From: Lampris incognitus
Taxonomy: Eukaryota > Chordata > Actinopteri > Lampriformes > Lampridae
NCBI RefSeq assembly: GCF_029633865.1
Contig: NC_079223.1
Location: forward strand, 37,321,706-37,385,705
Direction: 5' to 3'
DNA: 64,000 nt
Below the pieces are notes generated by a model. That model saw only the letters and a program-made list of their open reading frames with translations, did not search any database and had not been told where the DNA came from. Positions 34,551 to 46,900 of the stretch are shown here, in pieces. Position numbers and translations under genes: made by a program. Every line of letters starts with the position of its first letter. Within the stretch, counting starts at the first letter, position 1.

Positions 34551-34737
34551 CTTTGGCCAGGTTCTTAAGGGCGTAAATAGCCAATCCGATGGCAGGTAAC
34601 CCAATGCTGAATGTCAGCCAGCTGATCACATTGGCCACATGGTCGACTGGAGGTACAGTGGCATTCCAGCTGCTGTTTGTGAAGGCAGTGATGGTTGGTG
34701 TGACTGTATTGGTCTCCCCCATATGAACAGCTGCCAT
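34551..34737 (-). CDS. orphan class A GPCR, first coding exon (N terminus and TM1)
   Basis: Read on the minus strand, this exon starts at the ATG at 34737-34735 (an in-frame ATG five codons later is an alternative). It encodes an extracellular N terminus with two adjacent N-glycosylation sequons (NSS and NAT), then a hydrophobic TM1 around VANVISWLTFSIGLPAIGLA, and ends in the first intracellular loop (LKNLAKG). There is no signal peptide, as is usual for small rhodopsin-family receptors. The donor GTTTGT follows codon position 1 at 34551, and the phase matches the exon at 32726-33438, giving ..LAKG-QNKVPIH... TM1 has Ile where class A receptors usually have Asn1.50. A short N terminus plus TM1 in a separate exon is common in such receptors. 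Confidence 0.8.
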
Positions 34738-34749
34738 TAATTTTTTCAA

Positions 34750-36070
34750 ATGTTCAAACTTGTATTGAGCTCTTCAGAGTGTGTTGTTGTTCTGTAGACA
34801 CTGGTAACACGTTTTGCACCGGAAGCTGCTAAAATATTTTTCCAACATGTTTAAATGTCAAGGTGCACTGGAAACTTATTGGCGGCGAAGTCCGTAGATA
34901 GTTAGGCTTCAGGAGTTTTAGCTAGCAGTTTTATCTTGAGTGACATGCAACGAGACTCACGCAGGCATCTATCTATATGTCCAACAGTATCTCTTCATTA
35001 CAGTTTGGGTGTTTGAGCATACTATCACCCACCAAATCCACAAGAGGCACTCTTAATCCGTCTTTCCAGTGTTTCTTGCCAGTCTCAGCAGTTCATGCAC
35101 TTTGACAAAAATGTCCCCCCTGTATCGTCTCCTTGAAAGCAGGCAGGTGTGCAGGCTGGCTGTTTGGTTGGCTGATTTGAAACTGTTAGGTCCAGATTTT
35201 CTTGTCAGGTATCCGCAGAGACAGCATCCAAAGGGGCCTTTAGATATGGTCCAGGGGTCAGGACTGCTCAGGTCAGGAAACTATCTTACAAGCTACACAT
35301 CCATAATGTCTTTGTTGGACCCGACCTGCAGCAGTGAATATTAAACTGGCTAATTTAATTCTTAGAATTGAGTAGGATAGATAGGTAAGTTGAGAGATGG
35401 ATTGAAAGGTAGAGAGATAGAGAGATAGATTGATAGACAGATGAACGGATAGATACTTAATTGTCCAATGAGAGGATACTTGTTTTCAGATTTTATACAG
35501 AGCCTCATACAGTAAACTCATGTACAGGTACTGTACATGCCACAGGACATAGATGGAGAACAGGTTTTGGCTGGAGGGCATTTCCCCCAGGGCGTATTTG
35601 AAAGAAACGCATCCCAGCCCTCCGTCAAAGGTTTTAGGAACATCAGTCCTTTTTATTGCCTGAGCCATTGTCTGTTATATTGTCAACAAACACTTGTGGA
35701 TTTTTTCCAACATGTTCTTCTGGCACTTTGACGTAAGGGCCCGATCACGGAGAGCTGTCAAACTGATTCGATGTCCATCACAGGAAACCATCAGTAGTCT
35801 CCCAGGAAGTGATGCTATATAGTCCGCTAACTTGCAGGCCCGGCTGTCGACATCCTGCTGATGGAAATGCTTGGGTCCTTTACTTTATGTAGGTTCTCCT
35901 CTTGTCAGAATTCAGCCACTAGAATAAAAATAAAGTGATGATGATGCATTTGAAAATCTAGATCTTTGGTTATATTCTCAAATCTTTTTCCTTTTGGGGA
36001 GTTCATAATCAGTAAAATGTGTGACTGACCAGTATGCTTAATATTTATTTGATTTGATTTGATTTTGATA
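34750..36070. other. intergenic region upstream of the GPCR gene
   Basis: Upstream flank of the GPCR on its own strand. A degenerate GATA-rich tract lies at 35375-35455. No gene is recognised, although two overlapping 60-codon frames exist at 35486-35731 without similarity I can name. I could not identify a promoter motif. Confidence 0.5.
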
Positions 36071-36078
36071 GACTACAT

Positions 36079-36283
36079 CAGTGGCGCTGGCAGCTGTAAT
36101 CCCGTGCGTACATTTTTTTTATTTTGTTTGTTGTTTGTTGTTTTTTTTGTGCCACTCATGCCGTTTGACGCAAATACATTTGAAGGCCGATGATTGGTGT
36201 TAACGTCACTGGCTAATAGTGCATGGTGCATACAGATCCCTGTACGCACCGTGCGTACAGGATTGCGGCTGCAAGCGCCACTG
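36079..36283. mobile_element. hAT-like MITE
   Basis: The left end CAGTGGCGCTGGCAGCTGTA and the reverse complement of the right end (CAGTGGCGCTTGCAGCCGCA) match over about 30 bases. The flanks GACTACAT (36071-36078) and TACTATAT (36284-36291) agree at 6 of 8 positions. It is 205 bases long and non-coding. Confidence 0.7.
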
Positions 36284-36289
36284 TACTAT

Positions 36290-37105
36290 ATTAATCCCCG
36301 TGGGGAAATTCCTCTCTGCATTTAACCCAGCCTAGCTGTGTAGCTAGGAGCAGTGGGCAGTTGCCATGCAGTGCCCGGGGACCAACTCCAGTTTGACTTG
36401 CCATGCCTCAGTCAGGGGCACAAAAAAAGAAGATATCTATGTTATTAACCCTAACATGCATATCTTTTTTTTTTTTAATTATCTCCCCCCTCTTTTGCTC
36501 CCCAAATTGTATCCGGCCTGTTACCCCACTCTTCCGAGCCGTCCCGGTCCCTGTTCCACTCCCTCTGCTGATCCATGGAGGGCTGCAGACTACCACATGC
36601 CTCCTCCGATACATGTGGAGTCGCCAGTCACTTCTTTTCACCTGACCGTGAGGACTTTCACCAGGGGGATGTAGCGCATGCGAGGATCACGCTGTTCCCC
36701 CTCCCCCCGAACAGACACCCCGACCGACCAGAAGACGCGCTAGTGCAGTGACTAGAACACATACCCACATCCGGCTTCCCACCCGCAGACACAGCCAGTT
36801 GTGTCTTTAGGGACGCCCGACCAAATAGGAGGTAACACAGGGACTCGAACCACTGATCCCCAAGTTGGTAGGCAACGGACTAGACCGCCACGCCACCCAG
36901 ACAGCCCATGCATTTCTTTTTTTGATGGTGGGGGAAACCAGAGCACCCGGAGAAAGCCCACTGCAGACACAGGGAGAACATGTAAACTCCACACAGAGGA
37001 TAACCTGGGATGACCCCCAATGTTGGACAGCCCCGGGGTTCAAACCCAGGACCTTCTTGCTGTGAGGCGACCGTGCTAACCACTGGGCCACCGTGCTGCT
37101 CAAAT
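36290..37105 (-). repeat. tRNA-derived SINE, family A, split by a family B SINE
   Basis: On the minus strand the head (GGTTTGAACCCCGGGG near 37040) and body match 826-1192. The body is interrupted at the AACATGCATA point and resumes at 36450 down to the TTTCCCCACGGGGATTAA tail. Confidence 0.8.
36470..36906 (-). repeat. tRNA-derived SINE, family B, nested in a family A SINE
   Basis: Complete minus-strand copy, with box B-like GGTTCGAGTCC near 36850. Flanking duplications CATGCATATCTTTTTT (36455-36470) and CATGCATTTCTTTTTT (36907-36922) show it jumped into the family A element. Confidence 0.85.
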
Positions 37106-37109
37106 TCAT

Positions 37110-38690
37110 GTGTTTACAAGCATTACAAATGTATGATAAATCAGACCTTTTACGGCGTTAAAAAAAACCATAAAACTGGTATTTCATCGTCACATGCTGC
37201 CTGACTTTGTGTAAGAGGCCCGGATAATACATCTTCATAGCTAAAATAAAGTCATTGCTGTCCATTAAATGACAATGTAAACAAAGCCAGTGGAGCAGTA
37301 ACAGTTTCACCGGAAATTGCTGGATCAGAGACAATCTGATATTGACTCCAGGTTACTACTACACGAGGGTCCCTTTTAACACTGGCACCGCAGCTGCTAG
37401 AGTCACCATGACCTGCCTATCTCTGACATTACCGAAAATATGTTCGGTGTTTCGAGTCGAGCACATCGTGATCTCCTTGGTTAGTCAAATCCCCACCCTC
37501 GCCCCCCATTCTCGCTGCTTCCATAAAAACACCCTTTCTAACAGGGCACAATGGCCCTGACTCTTGATTCCGTTGCTGTTGGTTACCTTTAATGTTAGCG
37601 ATCTAGGAAGTGAAACTTGTACTGGTGCACTCATGCTTAAGATGAAAATGTAAACAGTGTGTTCCTAACAGGTAATAGTTTCAGGCAATGTTAAAGAGTC
37701 GGCTACGGTTCTGATTAAGGGACCAACCTTATTTTTTGGGGGAAAAAAATCATTCTCTTGACCCTTGGAGACCAATCATTGATTGTCTGGTTGGTAAATA
37801 GACAGTAAATACCCATAGTGGTTGAAGTCAGTACCTGTATTTTACTGTGTGTAGTTGCCAAGGCTATTTGCCGATGTTTTACTTGCACATTTTAATGCTA
37901 AGGATTTTTGACATCTTTTTCACTTCAGTCACATAAATGCTGATCTCCACCTCCCATTTCTTGGAAAATTTCGTTATTTATTCCCTAGTTAATTTTCACA
38001 TTATTGAGTTATTCCTCCCCCTGTTTTTTTGTACTTTTTACTTTTATTTATTCATCTATTGATTGATTCCTTGATGTATCTGGCCTTCAGTAGCAAGTGA
38101 TCTCCACTGTCTCCTCAAATTTACACTTATGTTCAGACAAGGAAAATATTTAATTTTTCCAGGTATTATAATGTCCCCTATTGGTCAGCATCCATGTCTT
38201 TGGGAATCTACTATTTCAAATTCCTCCAACACGCCGGTGACACCTTACCTGTGACGGATGTCGGATTACCTGCTGTTTGCTGCCATCAGTGCAAAGACCT
38301 CATTTTCTGCAGACGTCACTTCTCTGGGAGACCTGTTATTGGCCGAAGATGAGGATACTCTCAAGTACCATCCAAAAACTTCAACTCCAATTTCAGGACA
38401 GACAAACAGGTGTGGATCTGAATATCTGAACGTGTGCAGCTGCAGGTGGAGCCGATGACAACTGGCCTTCTTTGAGATGCCAATTTTCGTACTGCAGTAT
38501 AAATAACATTATTGCACCAGGGCTGGCTGATAAATGCAGTGAAGGAGCCTGATGAAAGAGGCCTACTGTGCTTTTCCCTGTGTTGACGTGGATGCGACTT
38601 TGCACTGATGATAATATATTTGCATTAAAGGCTCACCATTACCATTTAGAGATGTATTTGGCTTCACCTCTTCCTATCTGAGCACCATTT
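37110..38690. other. intergenic, no recognised feature
   Basis: AT-rich, apparently unique sequence. A 66-codon frame at 38258-38458 has an acidic, protein-like stretch but no family I recognise. Confidence 0.5.
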
Positions 38691-38701
<11 letters not shown>

Positions 38702-38734
<33 letters not shown>

Positions 38735-38748
38735 CACACACACGGTGG
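38702..38748. repeat. (CA)n microsatellite
   Basis: Two CA runs separated by a CTA interruption, adjoining the Tc1-like remnant. Confidence 0.95.
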
Positions 38749-39290
38749 ATATAAAAAGTCTACACACCCTTGTAAAAATGGCAGGTTCTGGTGATGTAAA
38801 AAAACGAAACCATGATAAATCATGTCAGAACTTTTTCCACTTTTATTTCAAATTGCATCCTTCAAAATTTAAGTGAAAAACAATCAGAAACATTTTAGGG
38901 GGAAAAGAAATAACCTGGTTGCATAAGTGTGCACACACCTAAACTAGTACTTTGTTGAAGCACCTTTTGATTTTATTACAGCACTTAAGTCTTTTTGGGT
39001 AAGAGTCTATCAGCGTGGCACATTTTAACAAGGCAATATTTTCTCTCACTGCCTTGCAAAAAAAAATGTTCTAGATCGGTCAGATTGCGAGGACATCTCC
39101 TGTGCACAGCCCTCTTCAGGTGACCCCACAGATTTTCTGTTGGATTCGGGTCTGGGCTCCGGCTGGGCCGCTCCAAAACGTTGATCTTCTGGTGAAGCCG
39201 TTCCTTTGTTGATTTGGATGTATGCTTTGGGTCGTCGTTGTGCTGAAAGGTGACATTCCTCTTGACCGTGTAGGATGTGAACATTTGTGA
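38748..39290 (-). mobile_element. Tc1/mariner-like transposon remnant
   Basis: On the minus strand 39284-38985 encodes the transposase C-terminal part: [40 protein letters not shown], then a frame-shifted tail. The DxNPIEN-like DPNPTEN block (third catalytic acidic residue region) and the QHNDDPKHT block are typical of Tc1 transposases. The N-terminal DNA-binding part is missing. The adjacent AGTCTACACACCCTTGTAAA sequence resembles a common fish transposon end. Confidence 0.8.
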
Positions 39291-39749
39291 TGGGGGGGGG
39301 GGCGTCAGACGATCCCCATAAACCAGCGAGGTTCTCTGTCGCCTTCTCGTGGTTTCATCTGAAGACCCCTTAGCTGTGCGGGAAGTAAATGGGAGCTATG
39401 GGTGCCGTTAGGTTAAGTGACCTTGTGAAGGTGATCGTTGACGTTGCTTATTTGTGTTACGGTGGCAAAGCGTGGACTCAACATGTAAACGCCACAGCGC
39501 CGACCTTGTCTGCTTGGGCCGCACGTGGAGCCGACGGTGATTGGTCAAACGGGGAAGTCCGTCTGCAAGCCTTGCATCACGCAGGGGGGACAAAGGGGCG
39601 CACACAATGTGCACAATGCAGACAAAAGAGGAAAGATAAAACATCATGGCACACGACAAAACGGAAAACGCAGAGGGTTTTCACGCTCTATTTGCTCTTT
39701 TGTTTATTTCCATTTTTTTTGTTTCCAGATTTCTTATAGCCCGACCCTG

Positions 39750-40726
39750 CGTAGTCTACTTTGCCTTTGCAGCCGCGACGCTGCCCTCTCGGGAACGCGC
39801 GGCTAGCTACGCGCTCGCGTCGACGCGTCGCACGCGCACGCGCACAATTTGCACTCGCACACGCACTGGTTTTTTTTTTAAGCGGCTCAAATACGGCGAC
39901 GGCCTCTTAACTTACATATTTACTGATGTCACTTGTTTTACAACCAGGATGAGGAAACGCACTAAAGACGAGACGCGACCTTTTCACGATCGTCTTTTCC
40001 TTCGTCTTCTTCTTCTTCTTCTTCCGCGCATCTCTATTGTTTTCCCTCGGCGCGTGTGAACCTGCAGCAGCATCTCGGAAAGCGGTTTACATCGCCCGAG
40101 CCATCGCGTTTGTGTCTGTGAACGCCAAAGGAGGAGTCTGCCCTTCCGCCAGCCGTTGCGGCATGTGTTTATAGTAATAATAAGAGCTCTCCGGGATTTA
40201 TGCGTGGAATTCCCCCTTGGACAAGGACGAGAATCTATAGCGGAGATTCGCAAGGTGACGGCTAAAAATAAACACAGCTGCATCGGAAACCGCTTTTTAT
40301 ACCCAGCTTATCTCACTGGGAGCTATGCTTTCATCAACGGGCCCAGTGTCCAGTTCCTGAGGATCTCGTTACATTCCGCCATGCACTTTTTCTGGGTACA
40401 ATCGCTACTACTGTTTATCAGCCTCCATTGGCCCGGTGCCAGGCGTCGACGTACCGAGTTGAAACCGTTGATTGCGCTGTATTATATTAAATGTTACCTC
40501 CCCCAGTTGCCTACTTGAAAACAATAGGACCTGGCAAAAAAAACGTCACCTAATGTACAGTCTTATCTTCCTGCCGGCACACCCGCGGTACTCTGTCATC
40601 TAACCTTGAAATGCATGCAGGGAGGTCTATGTGGTCCGACCATTCAACAAACTGAGCTGTCAGTCACGGTCAGGCGGTAAATCAGTACTGCGTTTGGGAA
40701 GGACAGCCTGAAAGTCGGCGTTAGCC
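39750..40726 (+). promoter_or_regulatory. CpG-rich putative promoter / 5' UTR region of the choline transporter
   Basis: Within an AT-rich, CpG-poor setting, 39760-40160 is strikingly rich in CG dinucleotides (for example around 39780-39850, with alternating GCGC and ACGCGCACGC stretches). It lies within 1 kb of the transporter ATG and resembles a CpG-rich promoter. A (CTT)n run is at 40008-40025 and an A-rich motif (TAAAAATAAA) at about 40263. The exact transcription start cannot be read from sequence. A GGACAGC heptamer at 40701 looks like half of an RE1/NRSF site, but no second half is properly spaced. Confidence 0.35.
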
Positions 40727-40910
40727 ATGGCTCTCAACATCCCCGGGGTAATAGTGATGGTATTCTTCTACCTGCTGGTTCTCGGAACCGGCATCTGGGC
40801 CTCGTTTAAATCCCAAAAGGAGGCAAAGAAGAGGCAGGGAGATAAAACGGAGATGGCCTTGCTGGGAAACCGAGGCATCAACCTGGTGGTGGGAATCTTC
40901 ACCATGACCG
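40727..40910 (+). CDS. slc5a7: choline transporter (SLC5A7 family), exon 1 with start codon
   Basis: The ATG at 40727 sits in a good vertebrate start context (gccATGg) and opens a 61-codon exon: a short luminal/extracellular N terminus, TM1 (VIVMVFFYLLVLGTGIWASF), a Lys-rich loop (KSQKEAKKRQGDKTEMALLG), then NRGINLVVGIFTMT. Human SLC5A7 has the same layout, with FYLLILLVGIWAAW and GRDIGLLVGGFTMT. Proteins of this family cotransport choline with sodium into cholinergic nerve endings. The exon ends in phase 1 with donor GTAGGT at 40911. A CpG-rich region lies just upstream. Identity to the human protein is only moderate here, so this may be a fish paralog rather than the direct ortholog. Confidence 0.87.
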
Positions 40911-43900
40911 GTAGGTTTAACGAAATGGAAAAGAAGTTAAATGGGGGGGGGGGAGCCGGTGGGTACGAAACGCGATGAACGTTTAAAATACTGGGACCAG
41001 GTATTTTTTCCCCCGCATGCGGGGCTGACAATGTGAGGTGCAATTCGTGATCGTCTGTCGAGCGTAGCTACTTGAGCAATCCCTCGCAGTCATAATATAG
41101 CTAATCCTGCAGCGCATCAAAAGTGATTTTTCTCCTCGATCCTTTTTCAGTGCACGGCGGGCGACAGCGGACGCATCGCGATTCATTTTGAGCAGATATA
41201 TTCTTCTTTTTTTCCAATTGGTTTTGATTTCCTATTAAAATAACATCAGGCAGGCGGTTTGCTATTTCGTTATCATGTTACAAGCAGGTGCAAGTTAAGT
41301 CGGAGCACCCTCCGACTTGTGTTACGTGTGTGCACGAACGTGTTCTCGTGTTCGCATGCACACGTGTGTTGTGTCTGTGTGTGCGCGCGCGTGTCTGTAT
41401 AAGCATTTCCATATGTCTCTTTGTGTGCCTTATCAAGTGTCTGTGTGCTTGTGTGTGTATATGCCGTCATACGCGTGCGTGTGAGTTCATAGCTGTGTCT
41501 TCATGCACACTCCTAAAACATATGTTGAATAGAACACTGAAATTGTGCCAATTTCTTACACGCAAACGTTTCCAGCGAAGGGCCAGAAGGGCCAGGCGTC
41601 CCGTGTCGTTTATAACACAGCCACTGCATTGAAGGCCTTCAGCAGACTTTATATGTAGCCTACGTTTGTGTGTTAAAAATGTACGTATTATATTTTCCTA
41701 TGAGTAGGAATCTCCAAAAGACAGTCGTCATTACATGGAGATATTCATCTTTACATTGTCCAGATACAAGTCACCAGAATAGTTCTTCCACATTGGCAAG
41801 TCATCACCATGAAGACGTTGCAACAGATTTTGTCCTCCAGTTCGACGACTGTACCTTGAAACGTCACAGTACCCATAATATTGTAATACAAAGTACAACG
41901 TGCCAAATACTTGTCCATTGCTGCCCCACGGTAATTGAGACAATGTTATACTTGAGTTTTAGGAACATTTTACCCCCTTGAAGCATGACGATACACCAGC
42001 TGCATCATACCTCCAAGATAATTTTTACTGACAATTTCTTCTTTCTTTTTTTTTTCCTCTATGAGAAAGAAAGCATATATCAAATAAGACTTTTATGAGA
42101 AATTCTTCCTTCTCATACTGGTATCTGAACAATTTCCAGTGTCCACACACAGTAACCATGTGTACAACTTGTACAGTGCTTAAGATGCTTAACTCACCAT
42201 GAATAGTTTGCAATTTCTCCAGGAGCTAATCACTAAGATGTAATTAATCATGCCACAGATCTTATATATTTCTACAAGGTTTTGCAAGCTACTTAGAGTT
42301 AGAACTGGGCAATTCAATATTATCATTCATTGTACTTCAGTGGTGTATCAGGATGAAATTTGGATATTGCCATATTGTGATATACAATCTTGTCTAAATT
42401 AATGATTACAAGAATCTGTATCTACGATTTCTTACATCATTAGCCCTGAAATATTTGAGGGATTATTATTCAAAAGCTAATTTTGTTTTGATATAATACA
42501 TATTTCACATGATTAAACAGCTCATATTCCCTATATGATTATCATGATAATATTTTCCACACTACTCACAATCCTCATTGCACTACAAGACCACTGCAAT
42601 AACTTCGACAAGTCGTTTCCTAGATGATGTGCAGATGATAGCACCATCTCCAAACTCTTTTCACATGACTGGGGCCTTATTGTGGATTAGCGATCAGTTG
42701 CATCCAGCCCACCATCACCTGGCACTGCTGAAGAGTGTATCAAATGATAAGGGATCAGGCTGAATGACACAAAAAGTCAAAACCTGTTCGAGTCAGTGGG
42801 ATCAAATCCTTGAAGCACTACAGAAGCTGTATTGCTTTCTCCTCTGATATCACACTTTTGTTCATTTGACCATTTCCATTTGTGCATTCTGGTGATGCCA
42901 GAAAAAGAGGACCTGCTCACTGCTACCTCCTCCCAAGCCTGCTTCACCTCAGGGAGCTTTGGTGGATTCCCGCTGCTCCCCTAGCCGGTCTGCGCTTTCA
43001 CTTTACACATGAGCTCTGTTTCCTCAGCTGAAGATGAAGTTGAAGAAACCGTTCATTTCTTCAACTTGCCCAATTTGCCACTTAAATAGCAATGCACCAA
43101 GGTGCAAGTGCACCTGGCTTTTAAAGGGAATGGGAGATGACACTGATTGGTTTATTTCATGTTACACCCAAAAGATACCTATGATTAATTAAGAACCCCT
43201 TTGTGCCCAGCTTATGTGTCATTAAACTAGCAAAAGTGGATTTGGACACACCATAAATTCAATTGAGGTATGCGCTTTAGACCATGCGCCATGTGCATCC
43301 CAGCCATGGGTGTTAGTGTTGCGACACCCAAACTTTAGCAGAAATATGACCCCCCCCCTCAACTTTTTCCTGAGGTAGTCATTGATGAAACAAAACTGAG
43401 CTCCCCATACATGTTAACCTATTGGTCAAGTTAGATTGATTGAACAGCCCTCCAGTAATGCAAGCCAGGTGGCAAGCAAACTTAATGCAAGCTAATGGTA
43501 GTGGATATTATTTAGCTAGATAGCATTTTGACAGCTGGATAGCAAGTTATAATCTGAATGCCCCCCTCCTTTGGGGACATCTCTTGCACCCTCGGTTTAT
43601 AATGTGTTTTGTCTCAGCAAGCTGCTAATTAGTAGGCTAGCAGTCTGTAGCAGACCAATGTTGGCTAGCTTGATAGTATTTGCTGGCATTAGTGATAATT
43701 TGCTAGCAACATAAAATGAGTTTGACATTGTTCAACATTATCATTGTTCTTTTTGCTATGCAAGATAAGAGGAAATGCACTAAAGGAAAAGGCAGAAGAA
43801 GATTGATTCCTTTTTCAAGTCAAGTAGTCATGTAAGTGGAGTTATAATGACATGGGGTTCCTAGGTCTTTGCTTTGGAAGGAAACGGAAAACTAATACTG

Positions 43901-46900
43901 CTTAATACTACAGAGTGGGTCTCCAATGTACATTTTGAGCTCAATGGTATTTGCATATGGTGGTGAAGAAAATGTAGAAATGCATGGCATTCAATTTGAT
44001 TTACCATGTTGTGGAGACTGGAACAGGGGCCAAAGGCAGGGGGTTGCGGTGCTCAAGTCCCACCCCTAGAACCCCCACACTTGTAAAATCACTTCTCCAC
44101 CCGTGCCGTGCACTATAGATCATCTAAATAGGGCCCAAAGACTTCTGCAGCATATTGTACACATTTGGAGACCTCTTTTGCATCTAGAACAGGATTTGTT
44201 TTGATGAGGCCTCCATTTGTTGCGTAAGTGTAGATGCCAATATATCATTGATGACAAGAACGGACGGTCGAACTTACAGTTCAGTGAACAACTAATGATA
44301 AAAACTAGTGACAAACAAACACCATACACATGCATTTCTCTCTTATCTGTTGGCAATACTTTCATTCAACTTGATGGCCAGGACTGAACAGAACAGTACA
44401 GAAATAGTCATGTATTCAACTCAAGTGGTCCCAGCTGTTAAGATAATTTGTTGGCGTGACACAGGCTTCATTGTCATCTTCATGAGTGGCTCTGGCATTA
44501 AAGTAGACCCAAAATATTTGTTTCAAATAAACTTCTACACGACAGTATATTATCTCCCGTACGGATCTAGACCTAATAATTGCTGAAATAGCTGCTTGTT
44601 GTCCAGCATTGCTTAAAAAAGCTTAATTTGTGGCGCTGCCATGGTAAAGCACATACCCAATTTTGCATAGGCAGTTTCTACAAAGTTATATCAACTATCA
44701 CTTTTTGCTAGACTAATGGAACAAATGCTGACAGTATTTGCCCATCATTGCTCTGTTTTATTAAACTTCAAGCCATTTACCATATTTAAATGAATAAAAA
44801 TGAGCTAACGTCATACAAACATGACATAGATTGTCTCTGTAATCTCTATGTCTGTCACGTGTACAGTGTAATGTCTTATGAACTGTGCTATGTCTGTTTT
44901 AGTTCATGTGTCAATGTATTGTAAAGTCTGACTTATTGGGTTATTTGCCTGACAGTATGCATGTACCAGCAGCAACTGTGAAAAAGAAGTTCCTCTCTTG
45001 AGGACAACAAACAAACTATCGCTGTCTGTTTGTTTGTCTGTCTGTCTGTCTGTCTTATCCAATTGGTTATCTAGCACAGCACTCCTGAGGGGGGGGAAAA
45101 CGCTCTCGTTTGTGCCATGTATGCATTCGGCATGTTTACAAGCTAGAACAGCTATTCAGTGTGCATTTGTAGAAAATTAAATCATTACAATGAGCTCGCA
45201 AAATTGCCAAAATTTAGCCAACAGCTATTCCCTTTCATCCCTTAAGCAAACCAGAAAACACGGCAGGGTAGCATTAACGACATGATTCAAAGACAAAGCC
45301 ACCTAACTAGCTTTGGCAGTATAGTATAGTATAGTATGGTATAGTCAACCATTGTCACACAAGCTGGATGTTCCCCTAACTCTCCTTTCATGTTATAAGA
45401 ACAAATGTTTCAGTGTAACCTTTTTTAAATGTTCTCAGAACATTTTCTTTCTAGTTGCAGGAATGTTCTGTAAGGCATTCCCATTCATCGGTCCTCTGGG
45501 GCCTGTCTCATGAAGCTTTTGTTGCTAGCTAACTTCAAATCTATGTTGGTTTGACCTAACCCTGGATTTTCTGTCTTGACAATCGTGGATCAGTTTCTAC
45601 TGGGTTGCATTGACATGGGAACTCATACTGCACACCTACCGTGATCCAGGGCAGGTTAAGTTCAGGATCTCGGATCATTAACAGCTCTTGGTCCAGTCAG
45701 CTGCCAGAGCTGTAAGAGATACCATTACCACGCATTTTTGCCACATGAAAAAAAATACAATAAAAGGAAATTGTGAGATGAAAATGTTTGCTTTTCTCAC
45801 TGCTAGAGTGAGAAAGAGCAAAAGGGTCATGTCAGTGCATTACAAAACATTATTTAGAGAAAAAACATGAAATCTAATAGGCATATGGCTAAGCCTACAT
45901 TCTTTTCATATTCCCACAAATACAGTTCCAGTTTGGGTTTCTTCATTCGAGCTCATTAAGCTTGCAGTCTAGGTCCATTTGTACAGTGCCCTGACAGTCT
46001 ATTTCTGAGAAAATAAAGTACTGCTTAAAATTACATTTTAGGACATCAAACACCTTAAATAAATGGGCTTGTATATACACATGAATGTGTGGTGATTACC
46101 CTGTATAGAAGTTAATGTTTTACTGTATTTGCTTGTCTTCTAAATGTGGAGGTAGAGGCCACAGCTTCAAAGGTTGAAGAGGCAGTGAATCTTCCTATAA
46201 TAGACATACTGTAGGAGTGAGGGAGGCAATCGCTTCCTTTGGCAGTATGTGTTCACACACAAATCTCTGCCATGGCAAAGCCAAAAGGATGGAATTACCT
46301 CTGCAACACACTGAGCTCACAATGTCTACCTATCACTGTCTTCTCCCTAAGACCAAACCATGATGATGTATATTAACATAATCTATGAAAGGTTTCGATT
46401 CCTGTACACTGCTTTTTTTGGATATCTACTATCTCTGTGTGAGGCCTCATGATTGTTTATGCTGGTTCCAACAGTATCAGAATGTCCTTCAAAATTGCAA
46501 ATGAAACACTCTCAGGCATATGTACTTGTATCACGGTTGTAAAGCACAAACACACATGAAAATACCCTGTAACCAAGAGGTTTGCTTGGAGCTGCCAGCA
46601 GCAGGGTCAGAGTACATGTCTCCCTGGACCCTCACCATGATACACCGCCCCTCATTATTGAAGAGGGTCAACTCCCCTGCTGAAAGATATTCTCTGCCAG
46701 CAGAGAGTATCTTTCAGTTCATTTTATTTTCCGCTTGTTGCAAATCATAGCAGTCCTTATTTTATTTTACAGTATGCAAACTATCTTTGTTTTTAGTTTT
46801 GATCTGTATCTAAGATCGCTTCACACCAATAGGTTTGCAGCTAAAGTACAACAAAGAAATGTTATCTTAGCCTACAAACCATTTGTTAAGATTCATTACA

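Noticed and set aside
35486-35731. Overlapping open frames on both strands upstream of the GPCR
   Set aside because: No similarity I can name and no splice or start context tying them to the receptor gene.
38258-38458. Candidate exon with acidic sequence between the GPCR and the transporter
   Set aside because: No family recognised, no good splice borders in phase, and length is within chance for an open frame.
40675-40726. RE1/NRSF silencer next to the choline transporter start
   Set aside because: Only a GGACAGC half is present; the second half is not at an accepted spacing.
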